Counted from the stretch's first letter, positions 47,731-58,287 are shown. The stretch is 64,000 bases of DNA from Alteromonas sp. MMG017 (GCF_018100795.1 NZ_JAGJDY010000006.1:62001-126000); one strand, 5' to 3'. Notes: a model not told the origin generated them from the sequence alone. Numbers and translations: made by a program.

Positions 47731-48903
47731 GTGTTAAAACATGCCATTACGATAGCTGCCTTTTTACTTATTTTGGTTCCTTCTTACTCGTATTCAAAAG
47801 TGCGGGGAGAAGCTACGCACTTAAGTATTCATTCTGAAATACTCGATGAAGAACGTGAATTGTTCATTCACCTGCCTAATACCTATCATCTATCAAACGC
47901 GCAGTTACATTATCCAGTGCTCTTTTTACTTGATGGTCAGAGAAATTTTGGTCATGCGGTAGGCACCCTAGATTTGCTTACCCAATCTAATATGGCGCAA
48001 GAAATGATTGTTGTCGCTATTGCGAATACCCATCGCTCAAGAGACTTCACTCCGACATATGATGAGAACTACAACGAGTGGGGAAAATCAGGGGGAGCCG
48101 ATAACTTCCTTGATTTTATTGAGAAAGAGCTTGTGCCCTACATCAATGAAAAATATCGCGCCAACAACTTCAAAATAATTTCAGGGCATTCTTTAGGTGG
48201 GTTATTGTCGGTGTATGCCTTGCAGTCTAGACCCCATTTATTCCAAGCTCACTTTGCCTTCAGCCCAAGTTTATGGTGGCAAGAACAGGTTATCTTTGAC
48301 GACGCCGAAGCCTTCTTTTCAGATATTTCAAAACTGAACAACTACTTATATATCAATATGGGCAGCGAAGGCGGACACATGCTAACGTCTTACCAGCGCT
48401 ACAAAGAATTGCTAAACACGCATAAACGAAAAGGGTTTAGTTACAATACAGATTTAGATACCACAGAAGGTCACAATACCACCGCGCTTGCTGGGCATTC
48501 GTTGGCTTATCAGAATCTGTACAAATCGTTGCAACCATCAAGTGAAGTCTTAAGCGGCGGGATACCTGCCATAAAGCAGTTTTATAAATTACAGTCTGAA
48601 ATGTATGGGGCTGACATTAAGCCCAGCTATCGCGCCATTAACAGTGTGGGATACAAAGCATTATCTGAAAAAGACTATTCAACAGCTATCGCAATATTTC
48701 AAAGTAATGTCGACAGTTACCCCTACAAAGCTGATGCCTACGACAGCTTGGCGGATGGGTTTGAAGCGAGTGGTGATTTACAACAAGCGCTAGACATGAG
48801 AGCGCTCGCTATACAGAAAAGTGTGGTTGAAAATGTAGAAAACGGCGCTTATAAAACACGCCATGCAAACTTACTCAACCAGATTCAGGAGAAGAATCTT
48901 TAG
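47731..48903 (+). CDS. Secreted alpha/beta hydrolase (esterase D/Fes-like) with C-terminal TPR
   Basis: A 390-residue protein. Sec signal (about 1-22, ending YSYSK), then a putative esterase domain: FIHLPNTYHLS, PVLFLLDGQRNF, nucleophile Ser in SGHSLGGLLSVYAL, and a His in EGHNTTAL region. The last 110 residues form about three TPR-like helices (SEKDYSTAIAIFQSNV, DAYDSLADGFEASGDLQQAL). Esterase D/ferri-siderophore hydrolase relatives release small acids or metals from siderophores; no iron genes are adjacent, so the substrate is open. GTG start. Confidence 0.85.
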   Translation: MLKHAITIAAFLLILVPSYSYSKVRGEATHLSIHSEILDEERELFIHLPNTYHLSNAQLHYPVLFLLDGQRNFGHAVGTLDLLTQSNMAQEMIVVAIANTHRSRDFTPTYDENYNEWGKSGGADNFLDFIEKELVPYINEKYRANNFKIISGHSLGGLLSVYALQSRPHLFQAHFAFSPSLWWQEQVIFDDAEAFFSDISKLNNYLYINMGSEGGHMLTSYQRYKELLNTHKRKGFSYNTDLDTTEGHNTTALAGHSLAYQNLYKSLQPSSEVLSGGIPAIKQFYKLQSEMYGADIKPSYRAINSVGYKALSEKDYSTAIAIFQSNVDSYPYKADAYDSLADGFEASGDLQQALDMRALAIQKSVVENVENGAYKTRHANLLNQIQEKNL

Positions 48904-48945
48904 CATTTTTTTCTTTCTAGAAAAGAATTTATAAAGGATATAGTT

Positions 48946-49332
48946 GTGATAGTTATTTATGGGATTGATAAGCACTTAAACCCAATAAAAAGGCCGTTAT
49001 CAGATGCAATCCACCGTTGTATGCAATCTGTTTTGGGCATGCCAGAGGACAAACGGGCCCACCGTTTTATCCCCCTAGCCAAAGAAGACTTTTTCTACCC
49101 TGGCGGTAGAACAGATTGCTATACCGTTATCGAAATTAACATGATGAAGGGTCGCAAACCTGAAACCCAAAAAGCACTGATTAAAGCGCTTTTCAAAGAA
49201 ATGGAATTTGCTTTAGGTATTAACCCTATCGATATTGAAATAACCATTAAAGAACAAGAAAAGTACCAATGGGGTTTTCGTGGCATAACGGGTGATGAGG
49301 CGTCAGATTTTAAATATAACGTTGATGTGTAA
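48946..49332 (+). CDS. Tautomerase family protein
   Basis: A 128-residue protein in the MIF/4-oxalocrotonate tautomerase superfamily, double-length type: VIYGIDKHLNPIKRPLSDAIH, RFIPLAKEDFFYP, MMKGRKPETQKALIKALF. The usual catalytic Pro1 is replaced: the protein starts MIVIYG, so after Met removal the N terminus would be Ile. Enzymatic tautomerase activity is therefore doubtful. GTG start, 42 bases after the esterase gene. Confidence 0.78.
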   Translation: MIVIYGIDKHLNPIKRPLSDAIHRCMQSVLGMPEDKRAHRFIPLAKEDFFYPGGRTDCYTVIEINMMKGRKPETQKALIKALFKEMEFALGINPIDIEITIKEQEKYQWGFRGITGDEASDFKYNVDV

Positions 49333-49511
49333 GGTTGGGGTATCACATACATTTATACCTACAACTGAGATTACAACTACATTAGGTGAGTTCGCGCCCG
49401 TATTGTATTTGTTTGAGATACTGGGTAATTTGAAGCACGAATGTTGATGAAGTACACGATAGGCAGCGATTAGCTTATAACGTGGTTTGAGTAGTGCATA
49501 AAGGGTTGTCG

Positions 49512-50354
49512 ATGAAAATGAAAACAAAAATATTAATAACAATGTTAGGAGCCATGTTTGGGGCAATGTTACTTACCGCATGCAGTGCAATAGTAAGTAA
49601 CAATACAGGTAAACAAGCTCAATCTAGTAGTTTGATGGATTTTCTTTACCCTGATGAAGAAAGCCGTGTTAAGCACCAACCTGAAATTCCCACCTTACAA
49701 TTACCGGTAAAGGTTGGGCTTGCATTTGTCCCTTCAAGTAATTGGCAACGAGATGGACTACATGGGAAAGACCAAGTGGAGCTTCTTGAAAACGTGAAGC
49801 AGTCTTTTCTTCAATACGAATATATCGATCGCATTGAAATTATTCCTAGTGAGTATTTAAGCGGTGGAGAAGGGTTTGCTACGTTGGAACAAGTAGGGCG
49901 TTTATATGACGTTGATGTAATGGCGTTAGTGTCTTACGACCAAGTAACTCAGTCACTCGAAAATAACGCGGCATTACTGTATTGGACCATTGTAGGTATG
50001 TACGTAATTCCTGGTAACGAAAATACGGTACAGACCTTTGTTGATACAGCTGTATTCGATATCAAAAGTAAAAAGATGCTTTTTAGAGCCCCCGGTGTAA
50101 GCAAACTTGAGAAACGCACCACCGCGGTAGGTATTGACGATACGCTGGCCGAAAAATCATTAGAAGGTTTTGGTATTGCGGTTGATGATATGTCTACCAA
50201 CCTAGATGCCGAACTGGCGCGATTTAAAACCAGAGTAAAAGAAGAAAAAATTGCAAATGTTGAACACAGAGAAGGCTACAGCGGTGGCTCACTAAACTTT
50301 TATTGCTTAATTTTACTAGGCGTTGTGTTATTTAGAAAAATGACGGTGCGGTAA
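49512..50354 (+). CDS. Rhombotarget-type lipoprotein with GlyGly-CTERM
   Basis: A 280-residue protein with two sorting signals: an N-terminal lipobox L-T-A-C (Cys about 24 from the ATG at 49512) and a C-terminal GlyGly motif followed by a hydrophobic segment and basic end (GGSLNFYCLILLGVVLFRK). The middle (VKVGLAFVPSSNW, LYDVDVMALVSYDQVTQ, TVQTFVDTAVFDIKSKKMLF) matches the rhombotarget lipoprotein family as I recall it. GlyGly-CTERM tails are cut by rhombosortase, a rhomboid protease; none is encoded in this window. Start chosen at ATGAAAATG because the signal begins there. Confidence 0.82.
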   Translation: MKMKTKILITMLGAMFGAMLLTACSAIVSNNTGKQAQSSSLMDFLYPDEESRVKHQPEIPTLQLPVKVGLAFVPSSNWQRDGLHGKDQVELLENVKQSFLQYEYIDRIEIIPSEYLSGGEGFATLEQVGRLYDVDVMALVSYDQVTQSLENNAALLYWTIVGMYVIPGNENTVQTFVDTAVFDIKSKKMLFRAPGVSKLEKRTTAVGIDDTLAEKSLEGFGIAVDDMSTNLDAELARFKTRVKEEKIANVEHREGYSGGSLNFYCLILLGVVLFRKMTVR

Positions 50355-50375
50355 ATCGATGCCAAGGAGTGCAGA

Positions 50376-51407
50376 TTGAACGTCACCAAGCAAAACCTTA
50401 AAGACGCAGTAAGCGCCAATATTCTTTCATCTGAGCAGTCTGAACAATTGATTGCGTTTTTAAACCAGCAAACTAATACCACGGCGAAGTTCGATTTCAC
50501 CCACGTGTTGTATTACCTAGGTGGGTTAATTGCCATTGGTGCAATGTCACTGTTTATGAACTTAGGTTGGGAGTCATTTGGTGGTATTGGTCTCGTTTTT
50601 ATCTGCCTGCTGTATGCCGCTATTGGTCTTAAGTTAACCCACGCTTTTGGGGCTAAAGCGTTATTCATACCAGCAGGTTTGTGCGCAGCCTTTGTGGTTG
50701 CCCTAACGCCTTTGGCCATTTACGGATTACAAAAAGCTTTAGGAGTGTGGCCCGATGATAGCACCTATCAGGAGTACTATAGGTACATAGAATGGCATTG
50801 GCTGTATATGGAGCTTGGTACATTAGCGATGGGCGTAGTGATGGCTTGGAAATATAAATATCCATTTTTAGTTATGCCAGTTGCCGTTACGCTTTGGTAT
50901 TTAACCATGGATGTCTCGGTTATGTTGTCTGGTGGTGACTATAGTTGGGAGCTAAGAAAACTAGTGTCCATGTACACTGGGCTATTGATGGTAGGGCTGG
51001 CATTCTGGGTAGATATTCGCGCTACCAATAAAGCGGATTATTCCTTTTGGATTTACCTTTTTGGCGTTATATCCTTTTGGGGCGGTCTGTCTCTGCAGAG
51101 TTCTGACAATGAACTCGACAAGTTTTTCTACTTTCTCATTAATTTAATAATGATATTTATTGGTGTGCTGATAGTGCGCCGTGTATTTGTGGTGTTTGGC
51201 GCTTTAGGTTGCTCTGGGTATGTCGGCTACTTAGCCTTCAACGTATTCAAAGAGAGCTGGCTGTTTCCTATTGTGTTGTCGTTATTGGGGCTGTTCGTCA
51301 TTTACCTTGGTGTGCAATGGCAAAAGAATGAAGCCGTTATTACGGCAAAAGCGCGAAAACTTCTGCCCAAACCATTGCAGGGCTTGTTGGCCTCGAAGCA
51401 TTTATAA
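50376..51407 (+). CDS. DUF2157-like polytopic membrane protein
   Basis: A 343-residue membrane protein: a short soluble N-terminal region (LKDAVSANILSSEQSEQLIAF) that matches the DUF2157 start, then about nine hydrophobic helices and a basic C-terminal tail. TTG start with AAGGAG six bases upstream. It follows the rhombotarget lipoprotein by 21 bases and is likely co-transcribed. Function unknown. Confidence 0.75.
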   Translation: MNVTKQNLKDAVSANILSSEQSEQLIAFLNQQTNTTAKFDFTHVLYYLGGLIAIGAMSLFMNLGWESFGGIGLVFICLLYAAIGLKLTHAFGAKALFIPAGLCAAFVVALTPLAIYGLQKALGVWPDDSTYQEYYRYIEWHWLYMELGTLAMGVVMAWKYKYPFLVMPVAVTLWYLTMDVSVMLSGGDYSWELRKLVSMYTGLLMVGLAFWVDIRATNKADYSFWIYLFGVISFWGGLSLQSSDNELDKFFYFLINLIMIFIGVLIVRRVFVVFGALGCSGYVGYLAFNVFKESWLFPIVLSLLGLFVIYLGVQWQKNEAVITAKARKLLPKPLQGLLASKHL

Positions 51408-51447
51408 TGAATGAATCACAAATAACAAAGCTGGAAAAACTGCCCGC

Positions 51448-51516
51448 CAACGCATAGCGTTGTTTTATTCAGCCAGCATTTACCCAGTTACTGGGCCAGC
51501 CTCATAGCAGGCTGGC
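51448..51516. other. Cluster of three hairpins between DUF2157 and ppsR
   Basis: CAACGC-ATA-GCGTTG followed by TTTTATT (51448-51469) is a plausible plus-strand terminator. CCCAG-TTA-CTGGG (51483-51495) and GCCAGCCT-CATAGC-AGGCTGGC (51495-51516) follow directly and have no T-tract. They lie between convergent stop codons. Confidence 0.65.
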
Positions 51517-51570
51517 ATCAATAAGCTGGGTAGTGAAGTGAAGTAAGGTGCTAGCTTAGTGCTTTCTACC

Positions 51571-52383
51571 TTAATACTTTCTACGTTTTAACCCTGTCTC
51601 AGCTAAGATTTTCGCAGAGATCTCTTCAATGGAATATTTGGTGCTATTTAAAAACGGAATTTTTTCCTTTCGATACAAGTTCTCTACTTCTCGTAATTCC
51701 ATTCTGCACTGTTGTAACGACGCGTAGCGGCTATTCGCTTTTCGTTCAGAACGGATTTGATGTAGTCGTTCTGGCTGAATCGTTAAGCCAAAAAGTTTGT
51801 CTTTGTAACGGCGAAGGGCCGTGGGCAATTTAAGCATGTCGCCCATGTCATCCTCGGTAAACGGGTAGTTTGCCGCTTTAATACCAAACTGAAGGGCTAA
51901 GTATAAGCTGGTGGGGGTTTTACCCGAGCGCGATACGCCCACCAAAATAATGTCGGCCTCGTCGTAATCTTTCAGGTTAGAACCGTCATCGTTGGCTAAG
52001 GCATAGTTAACCGCTTCAATACGAATATCGTACGTGGTTTCATGAATGCTGTGAGTACGATGTTTTTCTGGTTTTGAGGGCACGCCAAGCACTTTTTCAA
52101 GAGGAGCGACGAATTGATCGAGGAAATTGTAGTTAATACCGACCGATTTTGAAATTATCTTGCGAACATCTACATTCACAATTGTATAAAAAACGAGCGG
52201 CCTTTCTCCTGTGTCTTGAAAACTTTCAGATATTTTATCTAAAACCTTATTGGCTTCTTCCTCAGTTTCAACAAAAGGAATGGTATTGTGATTGAATTCA
52301 ACAGGGAACAAAGACAGCAGGGCGTGGCCAAACACCTCTGCGGTAATGGCGGTACCATCTGAAATATAAAAAGCTGTGCGCAC
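51571..52383 (-). CDS. ppsR: PEP synthase regulatory protein (kinase/pyrophosphorylase)
   Basis: A 270-residue DUF299 protein. It phosphorylates PEP synthase with ADP to inactivate it and reactivates it by Pi-dependent removal. P-loop-like [15 protein letters not shown] is diagnostic; [20 protein letters not shown] and [18 protein letters not shown] also fit. Divergent from its target ppsA, with a HexR-like operator 20 bases upstream of its start. Confidence 0.95.
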   Translation of the reverse strand: MRTAFYISDGTAITAEVFGHALLSLFPVEFNHNTIPFVETEEEANKVLDKISESFQDTGERPLVFYTIVNVDVRKIISKSVGINYNFLDQFVAPLEKVLGVPSKPEKHRTHSIHETTYDIRIEAVNYALANDDGSNLKDYDEADIILVGVSRSGKTPTSLYLALQFGIKAANYPFTEDDMGDMLKLPTALRRYKDKLFGLTIQPERLHQIRSERKANSRYASLQQCRMELREVENLYRKEKIPFLNSTKYSIEEISAKILAETGLKRRKY

Positions 52384-52402
52384 AACAAATCCTTAACATT
52401 GT

Positions 52403-52417
52403 CGTAATTTTATTACA
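52403..52417. promoter_or_regulatory. Probable HexR operator between ppsR and ppsA
   Basis: CGTAATTTTATTACA matches the published HexR palindrome TGTAAT-N3-ATTACA at 11 of 12 defined positions. HexR is the sugar-phosphate (KDPG) responsive regulator of central carbon genes in Alteromonadales and relatives, and ppsA is among its known targets. An overlapping perfect palindrome TTTATTAC-AAAA-GTAATAAA spans 52409-52428. Binding itself is inferred. Confidence 0.65.
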
Positions 52418-52654
52418 AAAGTAATAAAGAGTTTACTTTCCGATTTCCCCCATTCTAAGATGATTTCGTCGAAAAGCTATATGGTTATTAATGATGACTT
52501 GATGTAACGCAAGCCTGCTTTACTTGGTACTCGTTAATATTAATAAGCATTAAGCGCGTTTGGATATACGCAGTCGACACGTATTTTACCAATGTTGGGC
52601 ATGTGGCCCGCCATTGCTTATACCCTACTCAAAAATAAGCTGGAGGCTTCGGCA

Positions 52655-55027
52655 GTGAAAGAATTCGTACTTTGGTATCAAGAACTGGGCATGCATGATG
52701 TAGGTCGCGTTGGCGGCAAAAATGCATCTTTAGGCGAGATGATTTCTAACCTAGCTAACGCCGGTGTACAAGTACCGGGAGGTTTCGCCACAACTGCAGA
52801 GGCTTTTAATGAATTTCTAGAACAAAGTGGCCTAGAAGCAAAAATTCATAACGTACTAGATACACTTGATGTTGAAGATATTAGTGCGCTTAACGAAGCG
52901 GGCAAAGATATTCGTCAATGGATCATCGACACGCCGTTTCAACCTGAACTAGAAGAAGCAATTAAAGAAGCGTTTGTGAAATTGCAGGGTGATGCAGGTG
53001 ATGAAGCATCATTTGCGGTTCGTTCATCAGCTACCGCAGAAGACATGCCAGATGCTTCGTTTGCCGGTCAGCAAGAAACTTTCCTAAACGTGAAAGGTTA
53101 CGAGTCTGTATTAGTTGCCATCAAACACGTATTCGCCTCGCTATTTAACGACCGTGCTATTTCTTATCGTGTACACCAAGGCTATGACCATAAAGGCGTA
53201 GCATTGTCTGCGGGTATTCAACGCATGGTACGAAGTGATATTTCTTCGTCGGGCGTTATGTTCACTATCGACACTGAGTCGGGCTTTGAAGACGTGGTAT
53301 TCATTACCAGTTCATACGGCTTAGGTGAAATGGTCGTACAGGGTGCGGTAAACCCAGATGAATTTTACGTACACAAACCAACGCTTGATAAAGGGCTTCC
53401 AGCCATTGTTCGCCGTAACCTAGGCAGCAAGCTAGTTAAAATGATTTACTCTGACGATGAAGCACACGGCAAACAAGTGTCTATCGTTGATATTGACAGC
53501 ACCGAAAGCAAAGCCTTCTCGTTGAACGACGAAGAAGTCATGGAGCTGGCGAAGCAAGCGCAAGTTATTGAAAAGCACTATGATCGTCCTATGGATATCG
53601 AATGGGCTAAAGATGGCGTAGACGGCAAGCTTTATATTGTTCAAGCGCGCCCTGAAACGGTTCGAAGCCGTGAAGATTCACAAAGCATTGAGCGTTTCCA
53701 ACTTAAAGGCCAAAGCAATATCGTATGTGAAGGCCGCGCCATTGGTCACAAAATCGGTGCAGGCGTAGCGAAAGTACTTGGCTCTATTGAAGAAATGGAC
53801 AAGATTCAAGCCGGTGATGTGCTAGTGACTGACATGACAGACCCAGATTGGGAACCTATCATGAAAAAGGCGTCTGCCATTGTTACTAACCGAGGCGGCC
53901 GTACATGCCACGCAGCCATTATTGCTCGTGAGTTAGGTATCCCAGCGGTGGTAGGGTGCGGAAACGCCACTGACAGCATCGAGAACGGCGATAAAATTAC
54001 CGTGTCATGTGCGGAAGGTGATACAGGTTACATCTATGGTGCAGAACTAGAGTTTGACGTTGTTACGTCGCGTATCGACTCTATGCCTGATTTACCATTA
54101 AAAGTGATGATGAACGTGGGTAACCCAGACCGTGCATTTGACTTTGCGCGTTTGCCTAACGCAGGTGTTGGTCTTGCGCGTTTAGAGTTCATTATTAACC
54201 GTATGATTGGTGTACATCCTAAAGCGCTACTTAACTTCGATAGCCAGCCTGCTGAGCTTAAAGAAGAAATTGGCGACATGATGGCTGGTTACGAGTCGCC
54301 TACCGAGTTCTATATTGAAAAATTGGTTGAGGGTATTTCTACCATCGGTGCTGCGTTCTCGCCTGAAAAAGTGATTGTTCGTATGTCTGACTTTAAGTCT
54401 AACGAATACTACAACTTAGTTGGCGGCTACCAGTACGAGCCAGATGAAGAAAACCCAATGCTTGGTTTCCGTGGTGCGAGCCGTTATATCTCGGAAGATT
54501 TCCGCGACTGTTTCGCGCTAGAATGCGAAGCAATTAAACGGGTTCGTAACAACATGGGCTTAACCAACGTTGAGATCATGATCCCCTTCGTACGTACCCT
54601 TGAAGAAGGCCGCAAGGTTATCGAGCTATTAGAAGAGCAGGGGCTTAAGAAAGGCGAAGACGGTTTGCGCGTTATCATGATGTGTGAATTACCTTCAAAT
54701 GCCTTACTAGCTGACCAGTTCTTAGATATTTTCGATGGCTTCTCGATTGGTTCAAACGATTTAACTCAGTTAACCCTTGGGTTAGACCGTGACAGTGGCG
54801 TTATTGCTCACTTGTTTGACGAACGAGATCCTGCGGTGAAAGCCTTGTTATCAATGGCTATTCAAGCGGCGAAGAAACGTGGCAAATACGTTGGTATTTG
54901 TGGTCAAGGCCCATCAGATCACGAAGACTTTGCAGCCTGGTTGGTAGAAGAAGGTATCGATTCAGTATCGCTTAACCCAGATACGGTAGTTGAAACCTGG
55001 TTGTACCTTGCTGAAAAGCACGGCTAA
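52655..55027 (+). CDS. ppsA: Phosphoenolpyruvate synthase
   Basis: Converts pyruvate, ATP and water to PEP, AMP and Pi for gluconeogenesis. 790 residues from the GTG at 52655, chosen because GGAGG lies 8 bases upstream and E. coli PpsA starts at the same point; a start at 52592 would add 21 unrelated residues. ATP-grasp domain ([31 protein letters not shown]), swivelling domain with catalytic His in [14 protein letters not shown], and C-terminal PEP barrel with [10 protein letters not shown]. Controlled by PpsR post-translationally. Confidence 0.97.
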   Translation: MKEFVLWYQELGMHDVGRVGGKNASLGEMISNLANAGVQVPGGFATTAEAFNEFLEQSGLEAKIHNVLDTLDVEDISALNEAGKDIRQWIIDTPFQPELEEAIKEAFVKLQGDAGDEASFAVRSSATAEDMPDASFAGQQETFLNVKGYESVLVAIKHVFASLFNDRAISYRVHQGYDHKGVALSAGIQRMVRSDISSSGVMFTIDTESGFEDVVFITSSYGLGEMVVQGAVNPDEFYVHKPTLDKGLPAIVRRNLGSKLVKMIYSDDEAHGKQVSIVDIDSTESKAFSLNDEEVMELAKQAQVIEKHYDRPMDIEWAKDGVDGKLYIVQARPETVRSREDSQSIERFQLKGQSNIVCEGRAIGHKIGAGVAKVLGSIEEMDKIQAGDVLVTDMTDPDWEPIMKKASAIVTNRGGRTCHAAIIARELGIPAVVGCGNATDSIENGDKITVSCAEGDTGYIYGAELEFDVVTSRIDSMPDLPLKVMMNVGNPDRAFDFARLPNAGVGLARLEFIINRMIGVHPKALLNFDSQPAELKEEIGDMMAGYESPTEFYIEKLVEGISTIGAAFSPEKVIVRMSDFKSNEYYNLVGGYQYEPDEENPMLGFRGASRYISEDFRDCFALECEAIKRVRNNMGLTNVEIMIPFVRTLEEGRKVIELLEEQGLKKGEDGLRVIMMCELPSNALLADQFLDIFDGFSIGSNDLTQLTLGLDRDSGVIAHLFDERDPAVKALLSMAIQAAKKRGKYVGICGQGPSDHEDFAAWLVEEGIDSVSLNPDTVVETWLYLAEKHG

Positions 55028-55111
55028 TCTGTTTGGCGCAAATTTTTTGCTCAAGAAGGTAACTAAAGAGGGTTACTAAAGAGGCCAACTAGCGACGCTA
55101 AATAGTTTGCA

Positions 55112-55140
55112 GGCAGTTCATGCATACAGCATGAATTGCC
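55112..55140. other. Hairpin downstream of ppsA
   Basis: GGCAGTTCATGC-ATACA-GCATGAATTGCC, 12 pairs with one G/T wobble, without a T-tract. It lies 55 bases ahead of the terminator. It could stabilise the ppsA 3' end. Confidence 0.6.
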
Positions 55141-55195
55141 CAATAAGCAAACCTAGCTAACCGCTCAATGCGCTATTTATTAAAGCCTAAACATT

Positions 55196-55234
55196 AAAAA
55201 GCCCCTTAGATTGAAAAATCTAAGGGGCTTTTTT
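55196..55234. terminator. Bidirectional terminator ppsA / iorB
   Basis: Long stem, AAAAAGCCCCTTAGATT paired with AATCTAAGGGGCTTTTT, around loop GAAA, with T-runs on both strands. Confidence 0.95.
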
Positions 55235-55302
55235 AGTACGTCTTTTTTGTGTTTTATCGCGCCTGTACCAAACTATTAGCCTTAAACCAGCATAAGCCCG
55301 TC

Positions 55303-57558
55303 TTAGGCTTTTAACTGGTTACCAATAGGTAATTGTCTTATGCGCTTACCGCAAGCAGCAAAAATGGCGTTACACAAGGCAGGCGCATAAACCGGCGTTG
55401 CTGGCTCACCCACACCCGCTGGTGGTGCATCGCTTGGGATAATCTCAACGTCGATTTCTATCGGCGCATCACTCATTCGCGGCACGCGGTAGTCATGGAA
55501 GTTACTTTGCTGAGCACGGCCTTTATCAAAGGTGATACCGTCACTAATGGCGGCAGTAATACCGAAGATAGAACCACCTTGTACCTGGTTTTTCACCGTG
55601 TCGGTATTTACCACAGTACCTGCATCAATGCTGGCCCACGATTTGATAATCTTAAGGTCGCCTGCATCAGACACTTCTACTTCAACCACAGTAGCTACAT
55701 AGGTTAAGAAGCTTCTGTGCGCTGCAATACCAAGGCCTCTACCTTTTGGTAACTCCCGGCCCCAGCCACTCATGTCAGCCACTTTCTCAATCGCCTTACG
55801 TAGGCGACCTATATCGAGCGGATAAGCGTCTTTATCGGCGCCGTAGTTGTCGTACTCTGCATTTTGCTCAGTAACATCAACAATGCGATCCGGGCCAATA
55901 GTTTCTAGCAGGTAGTCTTTTTGATCGCGCCCGGCTTTGTGCGCGGCTTCAGCAATGAAAGACTGAATAGCGAATGCGTGGAAAATATTAGACACCGAAC
56001 GCATCCAGCCTATACGCGCTTTTGCTGGCGCTTCACCACTTTCAAGTTTCATATTAGGGGTATTGATAGGATTATCAGTAAAGCCTAAACGAAGCTCGAA
56101 GCTAAATGGCGTAGTAGCGTCTTGTTGGAAGGTAGACGCAATAGGTGAAAACGCCGTACGGTGCAAGTAAGCATCAATACCGCCGTCTTCATCTAAAGAG
56201 GCTTCAATGTGCTGGGCCGATACAGCATGGTAGAAACCATGCTGAATGTCGTCTTCACGTGTCCATTGCACGCGAATAGGCTTGCCAGTCTTCATTGAAA
56301 GGTAGGCCGCTTCAGCAGAAAAGTCGGGTTTCGATTTACGACCAAAACCACCACCTAGCATGGTGACATGAACGTTAATTTTCTCTTTTGGCATGCCAAT
56401 CATGGCACCCACAGTCTCCATATCGGCCTGTGGGTTCTGCGTAGCAGCCCATACATCAACACGGTCTTTATAATACATTGCCGTGGCGCAAGGAGGCTCC
56501 ATAGGCGCTTGCGCTAAGTGTGGTACGTAGTAATCGGCAACTAGTTTGTTGCTCGCATTGGCGAGCACATTGGCTGCATCACCTTTCGCGCGTACCGACT
56601 TTTGTGGTTTCGAGACTGTCTCTAGCAAGCTTGCTTTAAAGGCTTCAGAGTTATAATCACCGTTTTTACCATCATCCCAGCTTACGGTAAGGGCGCGGCG
56701 GCCTTTGATGGCAGCCCAAGTATTGTTGGCAATAATGGCAATACCGCCTTTAGGTTGAAACTGTGGTGCGCCTTTCGCCGCAGGAATTTCCACAACATCT
56801 ACCACGCCATCAATGGCTTTAACTGCTTTTGCATCGAAGCTTTTTACTTTTCCGCCAACAACAGGTGGGCGAACTACCACGGCAATTAATGCTTTAGGCT
56901 CAAGTACATCAGCAGCAAAGGTCGCTTTGCCGGTAACAATGTCTTTTAAATCGATGTGCGCCATGGCGGTATTGATGTAACGCCACTCACTGCGTTCTTT
57001 TAGGGTAATGCGATCGAGTTCTGGCGGAGTAATTTTTAATGCATCGTCTACCAGTTCAGCATAGGTAAGGGTTTTTCCCGAGGTATGGGTAACCACATGC
57101 TGTACTGCTGAACAAGAATCGAAGGGGACATCCCAACGGGTTGCAGCTGCTTGCTGCATAAGGTGGCGAACACTGGCGCCCATTTCACGAAGACGCTGCA
57201 TGTTGTAACGAATACTGCGCGAACCATCGGTATTTTGATCGCCGTATTTCGGATCGCCTTTACCTTGGATAACCACCACTTTATCCCATGAGGCTTCCAT
57301 CTCATCAGCCACAATTTGCGCCAGTGCGGTACGAATTTGTTGACCCATTTCAGAGCGGTGACACGTAATTTCAACAATACCATCGGGTCGAAGTGACACA
57401 AATAAGTTAGCCATTTTGGCTGACTCAGACGGTTTAGCTAACACACCAGCCATAGCGCGAGGTGCCGCACCCATAAAGTATGTGCCTAAAACAAGGGCGC
57501 CCGCGGTAGCCGATGACTTTAAAAAGCTGCGACGAGTTAAGTCAAAATACTTGCTCAT
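55303..57558 (-). CDS. Molybdopterin-binding large subunit of an aldehyde/isoquinoline oxidoreductase (IorB-like)
   Basis: A 751-residue xanthine dehydrogenase-family large subunit. A twin-arginine signal ([19 protein letters not shown]) sends the folded, cofactor-loaded enzyme to the periplasm. Molybdenum-site signatures are [19 protein letters not shown], and the catalytic Glu in [14 protein letters not shown] near the C terminus. This IorB/aldehyde dehydrogenase type oxidises aldehydes or N-heterocycles with water as oxygen donor. It overlaps iorA by four bases. No cytochrome subunit or XdhC-type maturation gene is adjacent. Confidence 0.9.
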   Translation of the reverse strand: MSKYFDLTRRSFLKSSATAGALVLGTYFMGAAPRAMAGVLAKPSESAKMANLFVSLRPDGIVEITCHRSEMGQQIRTALAQIVADEMEASWDKVVVIQGKGDPKYGDQNTDGSRSIRYNMQRLREMGASVRHLMQQAAATRWDVPFDSCSAVQHVVTHTSGKTLTYAELVDDALKITPPELDRITLKERSEWRYINTAMAHIDLKDIVTGKATFAADVLEPKALIAVVVRPPVVGGKVKSFDAKAVKAIDGVVDVVEIPAAKGAPQFQPKGGIAIIANNTWAAIKGRRALTVSWDDGKNGDYNSEAFKASLLETVSKPQKSVRAKGDAANVLANASNKLVADYYVPHLAQAPMEPPCATAMYYKDRVDVWAATQNPQADMETVGAMIGMPKEKINVHVTMLGGGFGRKSKPDFSAEAAYLSMKTGKPIRVQWTREDDIQHGFYHAVSAQHIEASLDEDGGIDAYLHRTAFSPIASTFQQDATTPFSFELRLGFTDNPINTPNMKLESGEAPAKARIGWMRSVSNIFHAFAIQSFIAEAAHKAGRDQKDYLLETIGPDRIVDVTEQNAEYDNYGADKDAYPLDIGRLRKAIEKVADMSGWGRELPKGRGLGIAAHRSFLTYVATVVEVEVSDAGDLKIIKSWASIDAGTVVNTDTVKNQVQGGSIFGITAAISDGITFDKGRAQQSNFHDYRVPRMSDAPIEIDVEIIPSDAPPAGVGEPATPVYAPALCNAIFAACGKRIRQLPIGNQLKA

Positions 57559-58067
57559 GCTTCTTCTCCCGCAGTCTCAGAGGCAAGGGTATCAGGCACA
57601 TAATATTCCACGCCAGCCATGGTTTTTGCTGCTGACTTTATGGCTTTGTGAATACGGGGGTAAGTACCACAACGGCAGATATTGCCTGACATACCTTGCA
57701 CAATTTCTTCATCGCTTGGGGTAGGGTTGCTTGCTAATAAGCTGGCGGCTTGCATCATTTGGCCGCACTGACAGTATCCACATTGAGGAACCTTATGTTC
57801 AACCCATGCTTGTTGAACAGGATGTTCACCGTCTTTGCTCAAACCCTCAATGGTGGTTATTTTACTGCCTGAAACGGCAGAAACAGGCAATACGCAAGAG
57901 CGCTGTGCTACGCCGTTAATATGTACTGTGCAAGCGCCACATTGTGCCATGCCGCAGCCAAATTTAGGGCCAGTTAGATGTAATTCGTCACGTAAGTACC
58001 AAAGTACGGGAGTGGTAGGATCGCCCGCAAATTCACGTGTTTCACCGTTAACGGTAAACGTAATCAT
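57555..58067 (-). CDS. [2Fe-2S] small subunit of the same oxidoreductase (IorA-like)
   Basis: A 170-residue protein with two [2Fe-2S] clusters: plant-type [21 protein letters not shown] in two pieces (Cys pattern C-x4-C-x2-C ... C) and the helical-domain CGYCQCGQM with CRCGTYPRI. It passes electrons from the molybdenum site. It has no Tat signal, so it should be co-exported with the large subunit. Start ATG at 58067 follows GGAGAC. First gene of the pair. Confidence 0.93.
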   Translation of the reverse strand: MITFTVNGETREFAGDPTTPVLWYLRDELHLTGPKFGCGMAQCGACTVHINGVAQRSCVLPVSAVSGSKITTIEGLSKDGEHPVQQAWVEHKVPQCGYCQCGQMMQAASLLASNPTPSDEEIVQGMSGNICRCGTYPRIHKAIKSAAKTMAGVEYYVPDTLASETAGEEA

Positions 58068-58287
58068 GGTCTTGTCTCCATTGTCGTAAGTGTTCGATGG
58101 TCAGTCGAATACCTCACATTGCCTGTTTGAATAAATGAAAGTTTTTTTGATTTTTATAAGGTGTTATTAATCGTGTCGTTAAATTCTATACTCGTAACGA
58201 GTTTAGCGTATAAAAATAACATGACTGTGAAGGTTATACTGAAACTTCAGATTAATGGTTTACGATGTGCGATGACAGGGGGGGAAC

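Noticed and set aside
52592-52654. Upstream ATG start for ppsA
   Set aside because: It adds 21 residues unlike PpsA, while GTG at 52655 has a GGAGG site and matches the family start.
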